DNA of 64,000 bases. Origin: Dolomedes plantarius (Eukaryota > Arthropoda > Arachnida > Araneae > Dolomedidae). Both the position numbers and the translations under genes were made by a program. Under the pieces are notes generated by a model, which had not been told where the DNA came from, searched no databases, and saw nothing but the letters and a program-made list of their open reading frames with translations. The first letter of the stretch is position 1. Every line of letters begins with the position of its first letter. Location of the stretch: positions 106,144,315 to 106,208,314 of the forward strand of contig OU015496.1 of the NCBI GenBank assembly GCA_907164885.2. The letters run 5' to 3'. This document shows, piece by piece, positions 1 through 10,760 of the stretch.

Positions 1-2
1 AT

Positions 3-860
3 CATGCTGTCATACGGAAAGACAAAACAACTAGTCGAGTACGCATAGTATTCGATGGATCTGCACATGACAAAGAGAAAATATCTCTCAATGACTGTTT
101 GCACGCAGGTCCGAACTTGCATCCCAACATATTCGAATTGCTTTTGAAATTTCGACAGAATGCTGTTGCGTTCACAGCTGATGTAAAGTCGGCTTTTCTG
201 CAAATTGAATTGGATGAATCAGATCGTCAATTCACTCGTTTCTTCTGGGTTGATGATCCTAATGAACAACCATTTGTGCTCAACTTCACGCGGGTTCTCT
301 TTGGGCTAACATCGAGTCCATACCTTCTTGCAGCCACTCTGAAGTACCATTTTCAGAAATACCACGAACAACTGCCAGCTACATCGAATCTACTTTTGAA
401 TTGTGTCTACGTCGACGATCTAGTAGGAGGAAGAGAAGAGGTTTCAGATGCTCTGAAAACCTCATTAGAAAGTGTAAAAATATTCAGTGATGCTGGAATG
501 GTACTCAGAAAGTGGACAACTAATTCATCCGAACTTCGTGAATTGTGGAGAGCCAACATTCAAATCGAACAGCCGGACACTCTTGTTCGTTCTGGCTTAT
601 CGTCGAAGGTCTTAGGTTTGGCCTGGGATCCAGATAGTGATACGATATACTTTTCCACCACAGAACTTATGAAATTCGTATCTCGCAGAATAGACACCAA
701 ACGTTTTATTCTACAAATTGTCGGTAGACTCTTCGACCCGATTGGTTTCCTCGGACCGTTCATTGTAAGGGTGAAGTGTCTACTTCAAGAACTGTGGACA
801 TTGGGTTTGGACTGGGGCCAAGAATTGCCAGACAAACTGACTCATAAGTGGCACTTGTAG
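3..860 (+). pseudogene. BEL/Pao reverse transcriptase domain (fragment)
   Basis: RNA-dependent DNA polymerase part of the retrotransposon polyprotein. The frame is open from base 3 through a TAG at 858-860. Visible landmarks are a block resembling RT motif A (ADVKSAFLQIELDESDR), the GLTSSPYLLAATL block and the catalytic YVDDLVGG motif with its two aspartates. These are followed by the connection region with GRLFDPIGFLGPFIVR. The N-terminal part lies beyond the window. The TAG is followed in the same frame by CKDVEQL and the RNase H domain, so it is a nonsense mutation rather than a natural end. An ATG-based gene model would be meaningless here because this is an internal part of a polyprotein. 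Confidence 0.85.
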
Positions 861-1319
861 TGCAAGGATGTAGAACAATTGACCAATGTCAAGATTCCAA
901 GATATTATCTTTTCGAGCTTAATTGTGAATTTGTATCATTTGAACTTCATTGTTTTTCAGATGCATCGTTAGCAGCTTATGGAACTGTGCTGTACTTGAG
1001 AAGTGTTTCTGCTGACGGTAAGGTAATCACAAGTTTCATATGCTCAAAGAGCAGGGTAGCCCCATTGAAAACTATAACCTTGCCGAGACTGGAATTAATG
1101 GGAGCATTGTTATCTGCTAGGTTAGTTAAAGACGTGAAAGAATGCTTGAAATTTGATACTAAATGTTTTTATTGGAGTGATTCTCAGATAACACTTTTTT
1201 GGATTTAGGGTAAATCTAGCAAATACAAACCCTTTGTAAAAAATAGGGTTGAAGAAATCCAATCTTTAACTGAACCTGGCAGATGGCATTTTTGCCCTGG
1301 TAAACAGAACCCAGCTGAT
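861..1319 (+). pseudogene. BEL/Pao RNase H domain
   Basis: Continuation of the same polyprotein frame after the first stop. It degrades the RNA strand of RNA:DNA hybrids during retrotransposition. Recognisable RNase H landmarks are FSDAS (first catalytic Asp), LPRLELMGA (catalytic Glu) and YWSDSQ (second Asp). A second in-frame TAG at 1206-1208 follows FWI; the downstream residues GKSSKYKPFVKNRVEEI continue in frame, so this also looks like a point mutation (for example CAG to TAG). The segment to about 1319 contains WHFCPGKQNPADVLSRG, the common end of the RNase H region in this superfamily. Confidence 0.8.
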
Positions 1320-2429
1320 GTGCTATCTAGGGGTATGTCCGCCACAGACTTGGCTGAAAGTTCATTGTGGTGGTATGGACCGCCGTGGTTGAGACAACCA
1401 CCAGAATTTTGGCCCCCGTGTGAAAAATTTGATTCTGAATATTTTGAACCTAATTGTGATCTTGAATTGAGAAAAAACTGTGAAGTAATTGTGCAAAATA
1501 ATTGTATTTCAGAGAACGAAGGGTTTATTTTGAATTTGAACAATTTTTCTAATTTAATGAAAGTTTTAAGAATTACTGCATTGGTTAATCGTTTTATCGC
1601 GAAATTGAAGCATTTAGAATATGAAAATGGTCCACTTACTGCAACTGAATTAGAAATTGCAGAAAATACTTGGATAAAGTTCGAACAGTCTCTAGCCTAT
1701 CCTTCGGAATTGCATTGTTTGAAAACTGGCAAGCCAGTTCCCACCGAATCGAAAATCTTTAGCTTAGCCCCATTCTTAGACAATAACGGAATACTTCCTT
1801 TAAAGGGGAGGATTGAGCAGGGTGAATTATCTGAGAATGAAATTCATCCTTTTATTTTGCCTAAATCAAAATTTGTAGAATTATTGATAATTAGAGAACA
1901 TAGCAAAATTTTACATGGTGGGGTGTCAGCTACTTTGGCAAAAATTCGTACAAAATTTTGGATTGTGAAGGGTAGGCAAGAGGTAAGGAAAATTTTGAAT
2001 AAATGTTTGATTTGTCGGAAGTATACTTTGAAACCTGCGAGACAGATAACTGCTCAGCTGCCAAAGGACAGGATTTTGGAAAGGCCGCCATTTTCAGTTA
2101 CAGGGGTCGATTTCACAGGACCTGTTTATTTGAAATCAGATAAGGACATTAGTAAGGCCTACATTGCTTTGTTTACCTGTGGAGTGATACGAGCAGTTCA
2201 TATTGAACTCATTTCCGACATGTCAACTAGAAGTTTTATTTTGTCTTTAAGGCGATTTCTGGCTCGAAGGGGAAATTGTGAAGTCATCATTTCGGATAAT
2301 GCTAAAACATTCAAAAACACAAATGACATTTTAGGACAATTTTCAAAAATCATTCTAGACAAAAATTTGAAGGATTTTGTTGCTATTAACGATGTAACAT
2401 GGAAATTTATTGTGCCTAGTGCTCCATGA
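1320..2429 (+). pseudogene. BEL/Pao integrase, zinc-binding and catalytic core part
   Basis: Integrase part of the polyprotein, which inserts the cDNA copy into the host genome. The same frame continues from the RNase H region. Around 1890-2035 there is an HHCC zinc-binding pattern (REHSKILHGG then CLICRKY). The catalytic core shows the first aspartate in GVDFTGPVY and the second in IISDNAKTF. The frame ends prematurely at a TGA at 2427-2429, right after IVPSAP. In related proteins the sequence continues directly to the catalytic glutamate, and that continuation is found here in another frame, so a small deletion caused a frameshift. Confidence 0.8.
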
Positions 2430-3003
2430 TGGATTTTATGAGAGGCTCATGAAAAGTGTTAAGGATCCTTTGAAAAAGATCCTAGGCAAGGCTTTATTAT
2501 CTTTTGAAGAAATGATGACTATCCTCACAGAAATCGAATGTGTTTTAAATAATCGGCCACTTACCTACGTAAGTAATGATTTAAATGAGCCACAGCCTCT
2601 TACTCCGGCTCAATTGTTGTTTCCTGGTCAAAATTATAGTTATCCTGTGCATTTTGCTGATCTTTTCAACAATGAGTTATCGACAAAGGAAAATTTAAAT
2701 CGCAGAAAATTGTACCAATCTAGACTTTTGAAGCAAATTTGGCGTAAGTGGAAGGAAAATTATCTGCTTCAATTAAGAAATGCCCATAATTTTATAGTTC
2801 CTTCTCCTAAAGATAATTTAAAAGAAGGTGATGTGGTCTTGTTGGAAGGGTCAGCGAAATCTAAATTACTTTGGCCTTTAGGTATCATCGATGAAGTATT
2901 CGTAGGTCGTGATGGACACGTAAGATCTTGTCTTGTTCGTACTTTAAGTGGCCAGTATAAACGTCCCATACAAGTTATATATCCTCTTGAATTAAATGAT
3001 TAA
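2427..3003 (+). pseudogene. BEL/Pao integrase C-terminal part, frameshifted
   Basis: Continuation of the integrase in a different frame after a short deletion near 2427. It contains GFYERLMKSVK, whose glutamate is the expected third catalytic residue, then LNNRPLTYV and a C-terminal block with EGDVVLLEG and the end PLELND followed by TAA at 3001-3003. The ending agrees with the natural end of pol, since about 225 bases later the probable 3' LTR starts. The frame has no plausible start of its own. Confidence 0.8.
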
Positions 3004-3228
3004 TGTTTTGTATATACTTTAATACCTTTTCTTAGATTATGAAAATTTTAAATTTGTTTTGAAGAACTGTGTACATAAATTTAGGTCTCTTTTTGTCAGT
3101 AAGTTTAAAATAATATTTGTTCTTGTATTGATGTAAATTTGATTATTTGTATTGTATTTTGAGTGTTAGTGACATTTTATTAAGTAGTTTATATACCCTA
3201 CATATTGTGTAATTAGAGGTGAACATTT

Positions 3229-3480
3229 TGTTCACGGTGGGGTGTGTAGAAAATTGTATCGAGAGGGCGCTGCGACGCCCGTAGAGAGGGAGAAGTTTTC
3301 GCTTCTCAGTTGGTCCCTCGCTCTCGTAAAACAGGGTCATGTAACCCCCCGTTGGAATCCCTATCTTGGGAAGCATTTTTCTATTTATGTTTACAATTGT
3401 TTAATGTTACAAATAAACCGAAAAAGACAAAGCTTCGTAGTCGTCAATTTGTAGTAGTTCGTCATAAATCGAGAACCACA
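3229..3480 (+). repeat. Probable 3' LTR of the BEL/Pao element
   Basis: The segment begins TGTTCACGG and ends ACCACA, giving the usual TG...CA LTR ends, and lies about 225 bases after the pol stop. It contains an AATAAA polyadenylation signal at about 3413. The 5' LTR is outside the window, so boundaries cannot be confirmed by comparing the two LTRs. Confidence 0.5.
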
Positions 3481-5720
3481 TAATATCTAAATTAAATACA
3501 AATGCCTATAACTAGGAAAGTAATCACAGAAATTAAAATTTTTTTTTTGCAACACATTCCTACTCGTCCGTAGTTTCACAATTCAATAAAATAAAAAAAA
3601 ATCGAATTTATAGACAAATTTCACAATTTTGAAAGTCCACTGTCCCCTTAACATCAATAGCAGTTGGAAATAAGAAGGAGAGCTGAGAAGCAATTTAAGA
3701 CCTCCCACGAAACTGAGGGCAGAAGTAAAAATTAAACAGTTAAAGGCTAAGGTATTAAGAGTTAACCTGCAGGACTGAAATAAGTTGAAGAATTAAAATT
3801 AATATTAAAATAACTGTTAAAGTTGTGATTACAGAATAGAAATTAGCAAGGTTAACATAAATAAAAGACCATGTAACGAAATTCCTCGTTACATCCCCCT
3901 TTGCTGGTTGCTTGTAAACCGAGACATCCGGTGTCGCCATTTGGCGGACACTTTCCCCGAACGTTGGAATGTTGATGGGTTTTAGCCGTGTAGGGGGACG
4001 ACGGACGCTCCCTGCGCGGTTGAATACAGTGACTCGTAGATGGCGGCGTTTTCAAGGATGAAATAATGAAATAAGGAACCAACAATGATGATATGATGAA
4101 AGGAGATAAAAACATCATCGAAGAGTTGGAGGAAAGGTTCCTTCGGTTAATTCAGAATTTTAACGTTTTCCTCGTCCGAAATTGACGGCACGCATTGGAA
4201 CTCCTTAGTTCCACGCGGAGTCAAAGTGAAGAAAAAAAGATCGTATCGGAGGCTGAGGAACACAGGGAATTCAAGACGGACGGTGGCTAGCCAAGAAGCA
4301 AGACCTGACAGCTGACCCTAGATGGACGGAGAGAGGTCTTCGGGAATGGCTGAATGGGAGAGTCCGGCTGAATTCCTGACATGGCGTCCCGAGCATTTTC
4401 GAAAATGGCGCTAAATCTCCCCTCATGATTTTTTAAAGTTAATTTAAGTTAGTGTACTGCAGCATTTAATTTGGTAATGTAATTTTAATTTCCCCCTTTC
4501 CCCTCCTTTGTTGAATCTTATTGAAGTTTTCTTTTGTTTATTTTTCTTTTATCACTTTTCATTTAAACTTGTTTATTTTCACCAGCCACCATTTTTAGTA
4601 TTTGATTTTTATTGCGACTTCTCTGAAATTGTTCAAGTAAAATAATTAATGTTGTAAAGGCTCTATTACTTTTAATATTTTGTAATTGTCAATCATGGGA
4701 GGCCGTGGTGTCCTCACGGTCGTGGTGTCAAGTTTAAGAGCGAATATTTTGATTGGTGTAGAGTCATATAAAACCTAAGACTAGTCTTCAATGCTAATAA
4801 AATTGTTATTTTTATTTTGTAACTTGGTGTCATGTCGGTCTCGGTCTTTGCTTTGAGTTTAATTTTCTATTTTTTCTACTTCCCTAACTCTTTTATTTTC
4901 AGCACAATTGATTTCTTGAAGTTTTTCTTTTAGGAGAAGTTATTCTATTTTTAGGTGTGCTTCAATGATAGGGAAGTAATTTTCTTTGAATTTAATTTTA
5001 TTTTTTCCTTATGGATTATAAATCACCACAGTGATGCAACAGTAGTACGAACCAGTGCAAATTTAAATTTTTCTTGTGGGTTATTGTACAACTAAAAACA
5101 CAACGCAACGCTTTTCCATCTCCTTAAATGTACTAACCACTATTGCTAATGATAAGATTTAAAAGAAGATGTATTTTTTATTATAAATGAATCTAAATGT
5201 AATTGATTTAACTGTGAATGATTTTAAAGTAATTGAAATTATGTATTAACTGTAAATTGATTTAAATGATTGTTAAGATTTATCCTAACCTTAAATATTA
5301 AACTAGGTGAATTAAAGATTAATTACTCTGTCTCAAATATTGTTCCCACACTTTTTTATTTACTCCCAATTTGCAATAGATTTTTCCATTAAATGTTTCT
5401 ATATACAAAGGTGATTAAACTCATAAAACTACTAAAAAAATTTTAAATTTAAAAAAGTTTAAAATTAAAAAAATTTAGAACATGTTTTATTTTTTATTTA
5501 TCTTCTGTACTTAATAAATCTGTTTGAACAATATTTCCCTTTTTCGCTGAGAAATTTTTTTAAATATCTTGTTTTTAAGATGTATGAAAATTTTATACAA
5601 ATATATAAAATTTTCTATGTATAAATATCTATGTTATGCCAAAAAAGTATTTCTTATTCCCTAACTTACTCTGTCCTATAAATTAATGATTTTATTAACC
5701 TTTTTTAAACTGTCCGTAAT
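3481..5720. other. Non-coding region with LTR-like debris
   Basis: No coding sequence is recognisable. A 22-bp hairpin (TGTAACGA...TCGTTACA) sits at 3872-3893 and resembles joined LTR tips. A GC-richer stretch at about 3890-4440 and an LTR-like stretch at about 4690-4850 (TATAAAACC, then AATAAA-type signal and a repeated CGTGGTGTC) suggest old gypsy-type LTR or leader remnants. 4860-5720 is plain AT-rich sequence with no feature I can support. Confidence 0.3.
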
Positions 5721-5728
5721 GAGAATTA

Positions 5729-6100
5729 TATTATAGAAGAAAAACATTTTCCGGTGGATGTTAACACTGAGACGCTAAGGAATGTTTATGCTAAGATAAT
5801 GCATACTGATCATAGGAGTTTACGAGCTGAAGATAATAAACATGATGCAGTTTATGAGACCAACATCTGCACTGGACTTAACCAAGATTTGATTGTGGCA
5901 AGTGACAACTTCTCTAGATTCACCAGGCTTAATCACGTAAAGAATACTTCCACTCAACATGACTTAAAAAACTCTTAGAAATCTTGCCGATGAATTCGGA
6001 CTGTCCAAGCGAATCAGCTGTGACAGAGGGTCTTGCCGCACTTACCACCAATTTGAACAGTATTGTCGACCAAATAAAGACCTTGGCGTAACCTAGAAGA
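5729..6100 (+). pseudogene. Degraded gypsy-type integrase fragment
   Basis: Frame-broken translation resembles the catalytic core of a retroviral-type integrase. One frame gives VASDNFSRFTRL with the first Asp-like position; after a frame change near 5970 comes LADEFGLSKRISCDRGSC followed by FEQYC, matching the family pattern DRGS...F..FC around the second Asp. The piece is short, has no third catalytic residue visible and lies in no intact LTR pair. Assignment to Ty3/gypsy-like elements is by motif only. Confidence 0.5.
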
Positions 6101-6300
6101 TGAATCCGAAGATGAGGAGACTTCTGGTCCACCCGACTAGAATTCAGGTAACCTTCACGTTAGAACAAACGAAGGAATAACGTAATATAAATTACTTTCT
6201 TTTAATTTGATCATGGACTCATGTTGAACTATAAAGAACTATTTAACTACATTTATGAAAAAATAGGAGAAACTTATAAAATTTGAAAAATCCCAATTAT

Positions 6301-6514
6301 GTTCCCGAGGCCCCAAGAAAAACTACCGTAGCGCATTTTAGATTATTAACTGGACATGACTGTTTAGGGTCCCATCTTTTCCGTATCGGCTGTCTGTACC
6401 CTCTGTGACTCTGGCCGGACTATGACGGCGGAACATTTAGACGAGTGCTCTGCACTAAAACGTTTTACTGATCTTGTTGAGAAGTATTGGAGAGCACGTG
6501 CACTGATGGCATAG
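6301..6514 (+). pseudogene. 3' end of a non-LTR retrotransposon ORF2
   Basis: About 70 codons in one open frame ending in TAG. The translation has HFRLLTGHDCLGSHLFRIG, then a CDSG and AEHLDECSAL pattern, which is the Cys/His-containing C-terminal region found after the RT/RNase H part of Jockey-like and related non-LTR retrotransposons. It is followed by an AAATAAATAAATAAA tail, as expected for the 3' end of such an element. The element is 5'-truncated; no RT motifs precede it. Confidence 0.65.
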
Positions 6515-6538
6515 GTGCTATTTTTTTTTGTAGTGTGT

Positions 6539-6852
6539 GGCATTTGTAAAATAAATAAATAAAATTTGAAAATAGAACAGTAACTTGAATATTAGTTAGA
6601 AAGATATGTAAATATATTTTAAAATGCTATTCGTATACTTAAATTGTTTATTATGTTGTGTTGTGTTTTAAAGAAAATATGTTAATCAAGTTGTCAGGCA
6701 TTTGTAAAATAAATAAATAAAATTTGAAAATAGAACAGTAACTTGAATATTAGTTAGAAAGATATGTAAATATATTTTAAAATGCTATTCGTATACTTAA
6801 ATTGTTTATTATGTTGTGTTTTAAAGAAAATATGTTAATCAAGTTGTCATGA
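6539..6852 (+). repeat. 158-bp tandem duplication after the non-LTR 3' end
   Basis: A unit beginning GGCATTTGTAAAATAAAT at 6539 is repeated from 6697. The second copy lacks a 5-bp GTGTT unit. Both copies carry the AAATAAATAAAT tail and the same AT-rich 3' stretch, so the duplication arose after or during insertion of the non-LTR fragment. Confidence 0.8.
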
Positions 6853-7272
6853 ATTTTTGAATAATTGTGTACTAAATTTCTGTTTAACGAAAAAAAATGT
6901 GTAAATGTGTTTTAAGTTAGAATTAACGTTTTCAAGTTAGAGGTGTTTTTTTTTAAAGAATTGTTTAAATAAGTTTGTTTAGTATATTTGCATTGATTCA
7001 CAATTGTGGACATTTAAAATATCAGGATGCCCGAATGTTAAAGCTATTTGCTCGCCAAAAGATGGCGCTGTGAGCGCTGCAAATGTGAAAAAGCAGCAGA
7101 TGTAGTAATGACCCGAGAGAGTGCGGTCATGCTCTAACGATATCCAAATAAAGTATTGTTTTATTATTAAATAAGTCTCGTTTTGAATTCGCACGTACAC
7201 GCGAAATAGGAAGGTCACGCAGGTTCATACGTCAGTGGACATTTACGACCAAAAGTTTTAAAAGGAAGGTAA

Positions 7273-7508
7273 CACTTGGTACAAGAAGTGCCTGTTTTCT
7301 CCACGATGACTTTGTTTGCTTATGTCTCTTTAAAAAAATATTATTTTCAATGTCGGAAGTACCCAAGTCTGTACAATGGTTTAGAAAGTACTTTTAAAGC
7401 ATTGGAAAGACTTGGGTACTCCTTACATTGAAAATATTTTTTTTAAAGAGACATAAGGAAACAAAATCATCTTGGCGAAAACTGACTTAGGCACTTCTTG
7501 TACCAAGC

Positions 7509-7509
<1 letters not shown>
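7273..7509. repeat. Foldback/MITE-like inverted repeat
   Basis: Two imperfect arms (starting CTTGGTACAAGAAGTGCCT at about 7275, with its complement ending near 7508) enclose a short loop around 7380-7395. The arms also share a TTATGTCTCTTTAAAAAAA block and AGTACCCAAGTC. No protein is encoded. No clear target duplication is visible. Confidence 0.7.
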
Positions 7510-7510
<1 letters not shown>

Positions 7511-7546
<36 letters not shown>

Positions 7547-7547
7547 A
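7511..7547. repeat. (CA)n(TA)n microsatellite
   Basis: Uninterrupted CA dinucleotides followed by TA dinucleotides directly after the foldback element. Confidence 0.9.
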
Positions 7548-9730
7548 GTTTTACAGATCAATTCCAATTTAACAAAACCATATCAATTTTGCAAATTTAT
7601 TAGAATAGTTCATATTTATTCAACTTTCAATTAGTTAACGCTTATCTTGATTAAAACTGCGATACTGCCATATAACGCAAAATAAAAGTGTTTTTCTTGT
7701 GTGAAAACTCAGCTCTTTTTACGCGAAACCTGAAGCGACAATGTCCATTACCGAGCAAAAGTTGCAAAATAATGAACACAAAAATATCGCCAATCTTCGC
7801 CCTAACTTTTAAGGAATTTTTCCAATAACTAGCAACTGTTTCGCCTAATTGCGTCATTCCAACCCCTTCGACATTTTGTTTCTCTGTGAAATTTTAATAT
7901 CCTAAACATTTTCATCATTCCGAAGTACTTTTTCGGCGCACGAAATTTTTCTCGAAGGTATCGCCATTATACCTCAATGAAAAGACCCGGTAAAACTTTT
8001 CAACACTCCGTAATTTTTATGGAAAGAGAATAAATTAATGCTGTTGTAATTAGAAAATTCTTCGAATGTCCTAAAAGAAATTGAAGCTGATTAGAGAGCC
8101 TCTTGAGAAAATATCGGGAGCAGGTAATTAGGAAGCAAAAGGACCCCTGAAAGAAAGAACTCAATCGATATATTTAATTGAAAAGGGCCTTGTTATTCGA
8201 CAGTGTCCTTGAATTGTGACAGAAGTTTCTTCTATGGAGTCGCCATTTTTTTCGCTCTCCACCTCGTGCATTCCTGGCACTTCACGGTTTCTGATAGAGG
8301 AATGAAAACTTTAGTTTCATTATTACCAATGGTTATTCAGCTAGTACAAGCCGTAACAAAACGTGTTATTCATTCAATTCAGTTTCACGCTTATTGAAAC
8401 CGAACAGTATGACGAGGAAACAATTTTTAAAAGAGGAGAACGAAATTTAAAAGACAGTGAAAGCAGAAAATGGCATAGCGAAATATATTCTGAAAGCGAA
8501 TCTAGCAAACTTAATTAGAACCTTGTTTAAAACGGAGCTCCTTTATCGAAAGGTTTGTTCGAACGTTGCGAGGGTGAAAGAAGGCATGCGAGCTGGTTTT
8601 TTGTACAACGTTTTGTTGCATGTCTAAATCCAATTAAATGTAACGTGTCATTGTTGCCATTTTGGAGTAACCTTGGAAATAATTAAATTGAGAAATAATT
8701 TTGCTATGAACTAAGTTCAGAAAATAGCTTTTGTTTTATCAGATTAGAAATGAAGTACCGTTGTTTTTCGACTGTACGTAAATAAAAAGTATAAATCGTA
8801 CAGAACTGAAATATGCAAAAATTACATTATGCTTTGGATTTATGAACGAAGATATTTGTAGTAGGATGTTTACTCTTATATTCGTATTAAGACACTCTTT
8901 TTTTATACTCCCGTGTTACAAATAGTATGGGAGCTACAAATAGCGTGGCAAAATATACCAGATTTTTTCTGATCCTGAAATGAAAGTTTAAAATGATGTA
9001 AGGATGCTTTGTTTACTGTTATTTTTTACGCTTTAATTTTCTGTATCTATCCTAAAGTTAATCCCAACCTTTTTATTTGATATTCCAAAAACCTTTACGT
9101 AAGATAGATACAGGGCATATTTTAAGGAATTTTCACTGATGGAGCAAATTTTTTACCATGTTTATGTCGAGTAGTCTTTTAAAGTTAAACTTTATATGGT
9201 GTTTAAAGTCTCAAGCATCTTTAAACGTATCGAATTATTGTTGATTATTCATTCATTATAATACAAATGATTTTCATTACCTGGAAAAAATGTAGTTTTT
9301 GCAGTAAGTAGACATTTCCATCAGATTCTATACAAAATGATTATCTTTATACTCCAGATTGAAACATGTCCTGCAAGTCTCAAACGTTTTACAAAGATCA
9401 AATTTTGTGAGAAATATAAAATTGATACATAAAATTTCCATATTGTTTTATGATATAGATTTTATTTTTAATTTTTACATTATTACCCAGCATCTCACAA
9501 GAAAAGAGAAAAAGTATGTTTCTGGTTTTTCTACTTTTTTGGGGACATTCTGTGCTTATTTAAAATATATTGTCAATTCCAAAGAATGTTTTCATATAGT
9601 CTCTGTCTTTGTAAAATTCTGATTCTGGAAATATGTTTCTCCTACCTTTAATTAGAATATATTTCAGCACAGACGGCCGAAGGTTAAAAAAAAAATCCAA
9701 AACAAAACAAAACGACAACAACAAAAAAGT
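7548..9730. other. No recognisable feature
   Basis: AT-rich sequence without a convincing gene or repeat. Short open frames here have no motif and no coding signature. A 25-bp sequence at 9351-9375 recurs with one mismatch at 24234-24258, on the other side of the palindrome. Confidence 0.5.
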
Positions 9731-9736
9731 ACCACG
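9731..9736. repeat. Left 6-bp target site duplication (ACCACG)
   Basis: ACCACG immediately precedes the AGTAGTATA terminus of the large palindrome; the identical hexamer follows its other end at 24140-24145. Sequences outside the two hexamers are unrelated, as expected for a target duplication. Confidence 0.8.
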
Positions 9737-10411
9737 AGTAGTATAAAAATGACAGTTCCGCGCCAAGGATTAGAAGGATTAAGGGGAGGGGCTTAAAGTG
9801 GGCGGAGCTAACTGAGTGACGTGGACCAATCAGAGTGCAGCTGGCCACCTGGCGGTCGATTTGGACCAATCAGGAGAGGGCAGCGCTGCTATCGCCCCCT
9901 AGCGGGAAAACCTGGAACCTTGTAGTTCAGCAGAATCTTGAAGAGAGTATGTGCTCCGCGGAGCGCCACCTATAGGTCAAATAGGGAACTAAATTTCGTA
10001 CAAGGATTGGAGGTCAGGGCATATTTTTTTCAGTGCTGCCATCTGATGCTGAAAGCTAGAACTACAATTTTACAGAAGATATATATTTTTCAAGACTTGA
10101 CAGGAGCTGGTTTCGAACCCACGTCGAAAATGTTAGCTGACCAGTGACACGGTCGTAATCCGATCGAGCCACCGGGATCTTGTCATTGTACGGTATTATA
10201 AGGTATTTAAAGAGTGAATATTTTAAAGGGAACTTGAGAAATATGATAGAGGATTCTGTGGTATTATATTATTTTAATTAATTAATTAATTAATTATTTT
10301 TTTAATATAATACATACTAAGCGCCCCCTAGCGGGAAAAACTTGAACTAAACTAGAACTTTAAATATTTAAGATTGTAAAACGATTTTACGCTGCAGGCG
10401 ACATCTATTGG
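9737..10411 (+). promoter_or_regulatory. Motif-dense terminus of left arm
   Basis: This end is GC-richer than the rest of the arm. In order inward: TATAAAA at 9742, a GC box GGGCGG near 9800, a CRE-like TGACGTGG near 9817, two CCAAT boxes (9826, 9866) in an identical GGACCAATCAG context, and six sequences close to the CTCF core (about 9842, 9892, 9963, 10035, 10321, 10398), all in one orientation. Function as replication origin, promoter or insulator is inference. The mirror copy is at 23465-24139. Confidence 0.5.
10098..10182 (-). other. tRNA-like segment, left arm
   Basis: On the minus strand the segment has an A-box-like GGTGGCTCGATCGG and a B-box GGTTCGAAACC about 45 bases later, with a possible anticodon-like stem (GACC/GGTC) between them. 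The acceptor ends do not pair well, so it is not a canonical tRNA gene; a tRNA-derived SINE head or an internal Pol III promoter is likelier. The mirror copy lies at 23694-23778. Confidence 0.5.
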
Positions 10412-10760
10412 TAAAAATTACAACTACATTTAAAATTTAATTTTGTAAAAGGTTTTATTTTAGTTTAAATTCTAAATTAAAATATATTATTAACTTACTA
10501 TTTTTTAACGACAGTAGTAATTAGTAAAAAATAATTATAATTACTTATTATTACTTTAAAGACATATCTAATTTATAAATAATATTTGAAAAAATATTCT
10601 ATTAAAAGCAGTATTTACAAGCCTTTTAACATTAAATCTATAAGAGAAGATATTAACAAGGATATTTTTACGCATAAAATTATTCAGAACAGCTGTTAAA
10701 TTTAAAATATCTTTAATTTTCATGCTAATATCAATTTCAAGTGTAATATAATTTAGATAT

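Larger units (their letters stand above)
1..3480 (+). mobile_element. BEL/Pao LTR retrotransposon, 3' half, inactive
   Basis: The left window edge cuts into a Pao/BEL-type pol region. Order seen is reverse transcriptase, RNase H, integrase and then a probable 3' LTR, which is the usual pol order of LTR retrotransposons. The reading frame is already open at base 3, so gag, protease and the 5' LTR lie outside the window. Two in-frame TAG stops (858-860 and 1206-1208) and one frameshift near 2427 break the polyprotein, so this copy cannot make active enzymes. Family assignment rests on the YVDD active site, the LPRLELMGA-type RNase H block and the integrase sequence style; it is not confirmed by a search. 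Confidence 0.85.

Noticed and set aside
3872..3893. Solo LTR starting at TGTAACGA
   Set aside because: Only a 22-bp hairpin is clear; no matching second end or target duplication was found.
9938..10147. A 69-codon frame near the palindrome end, with its mirror at 23729-23938
   Set aside because: It overlaps the CTCF-like motif cluster and the tRNA-like segment and has no motif or splice support. Appearing twice only reflects the palindrome.
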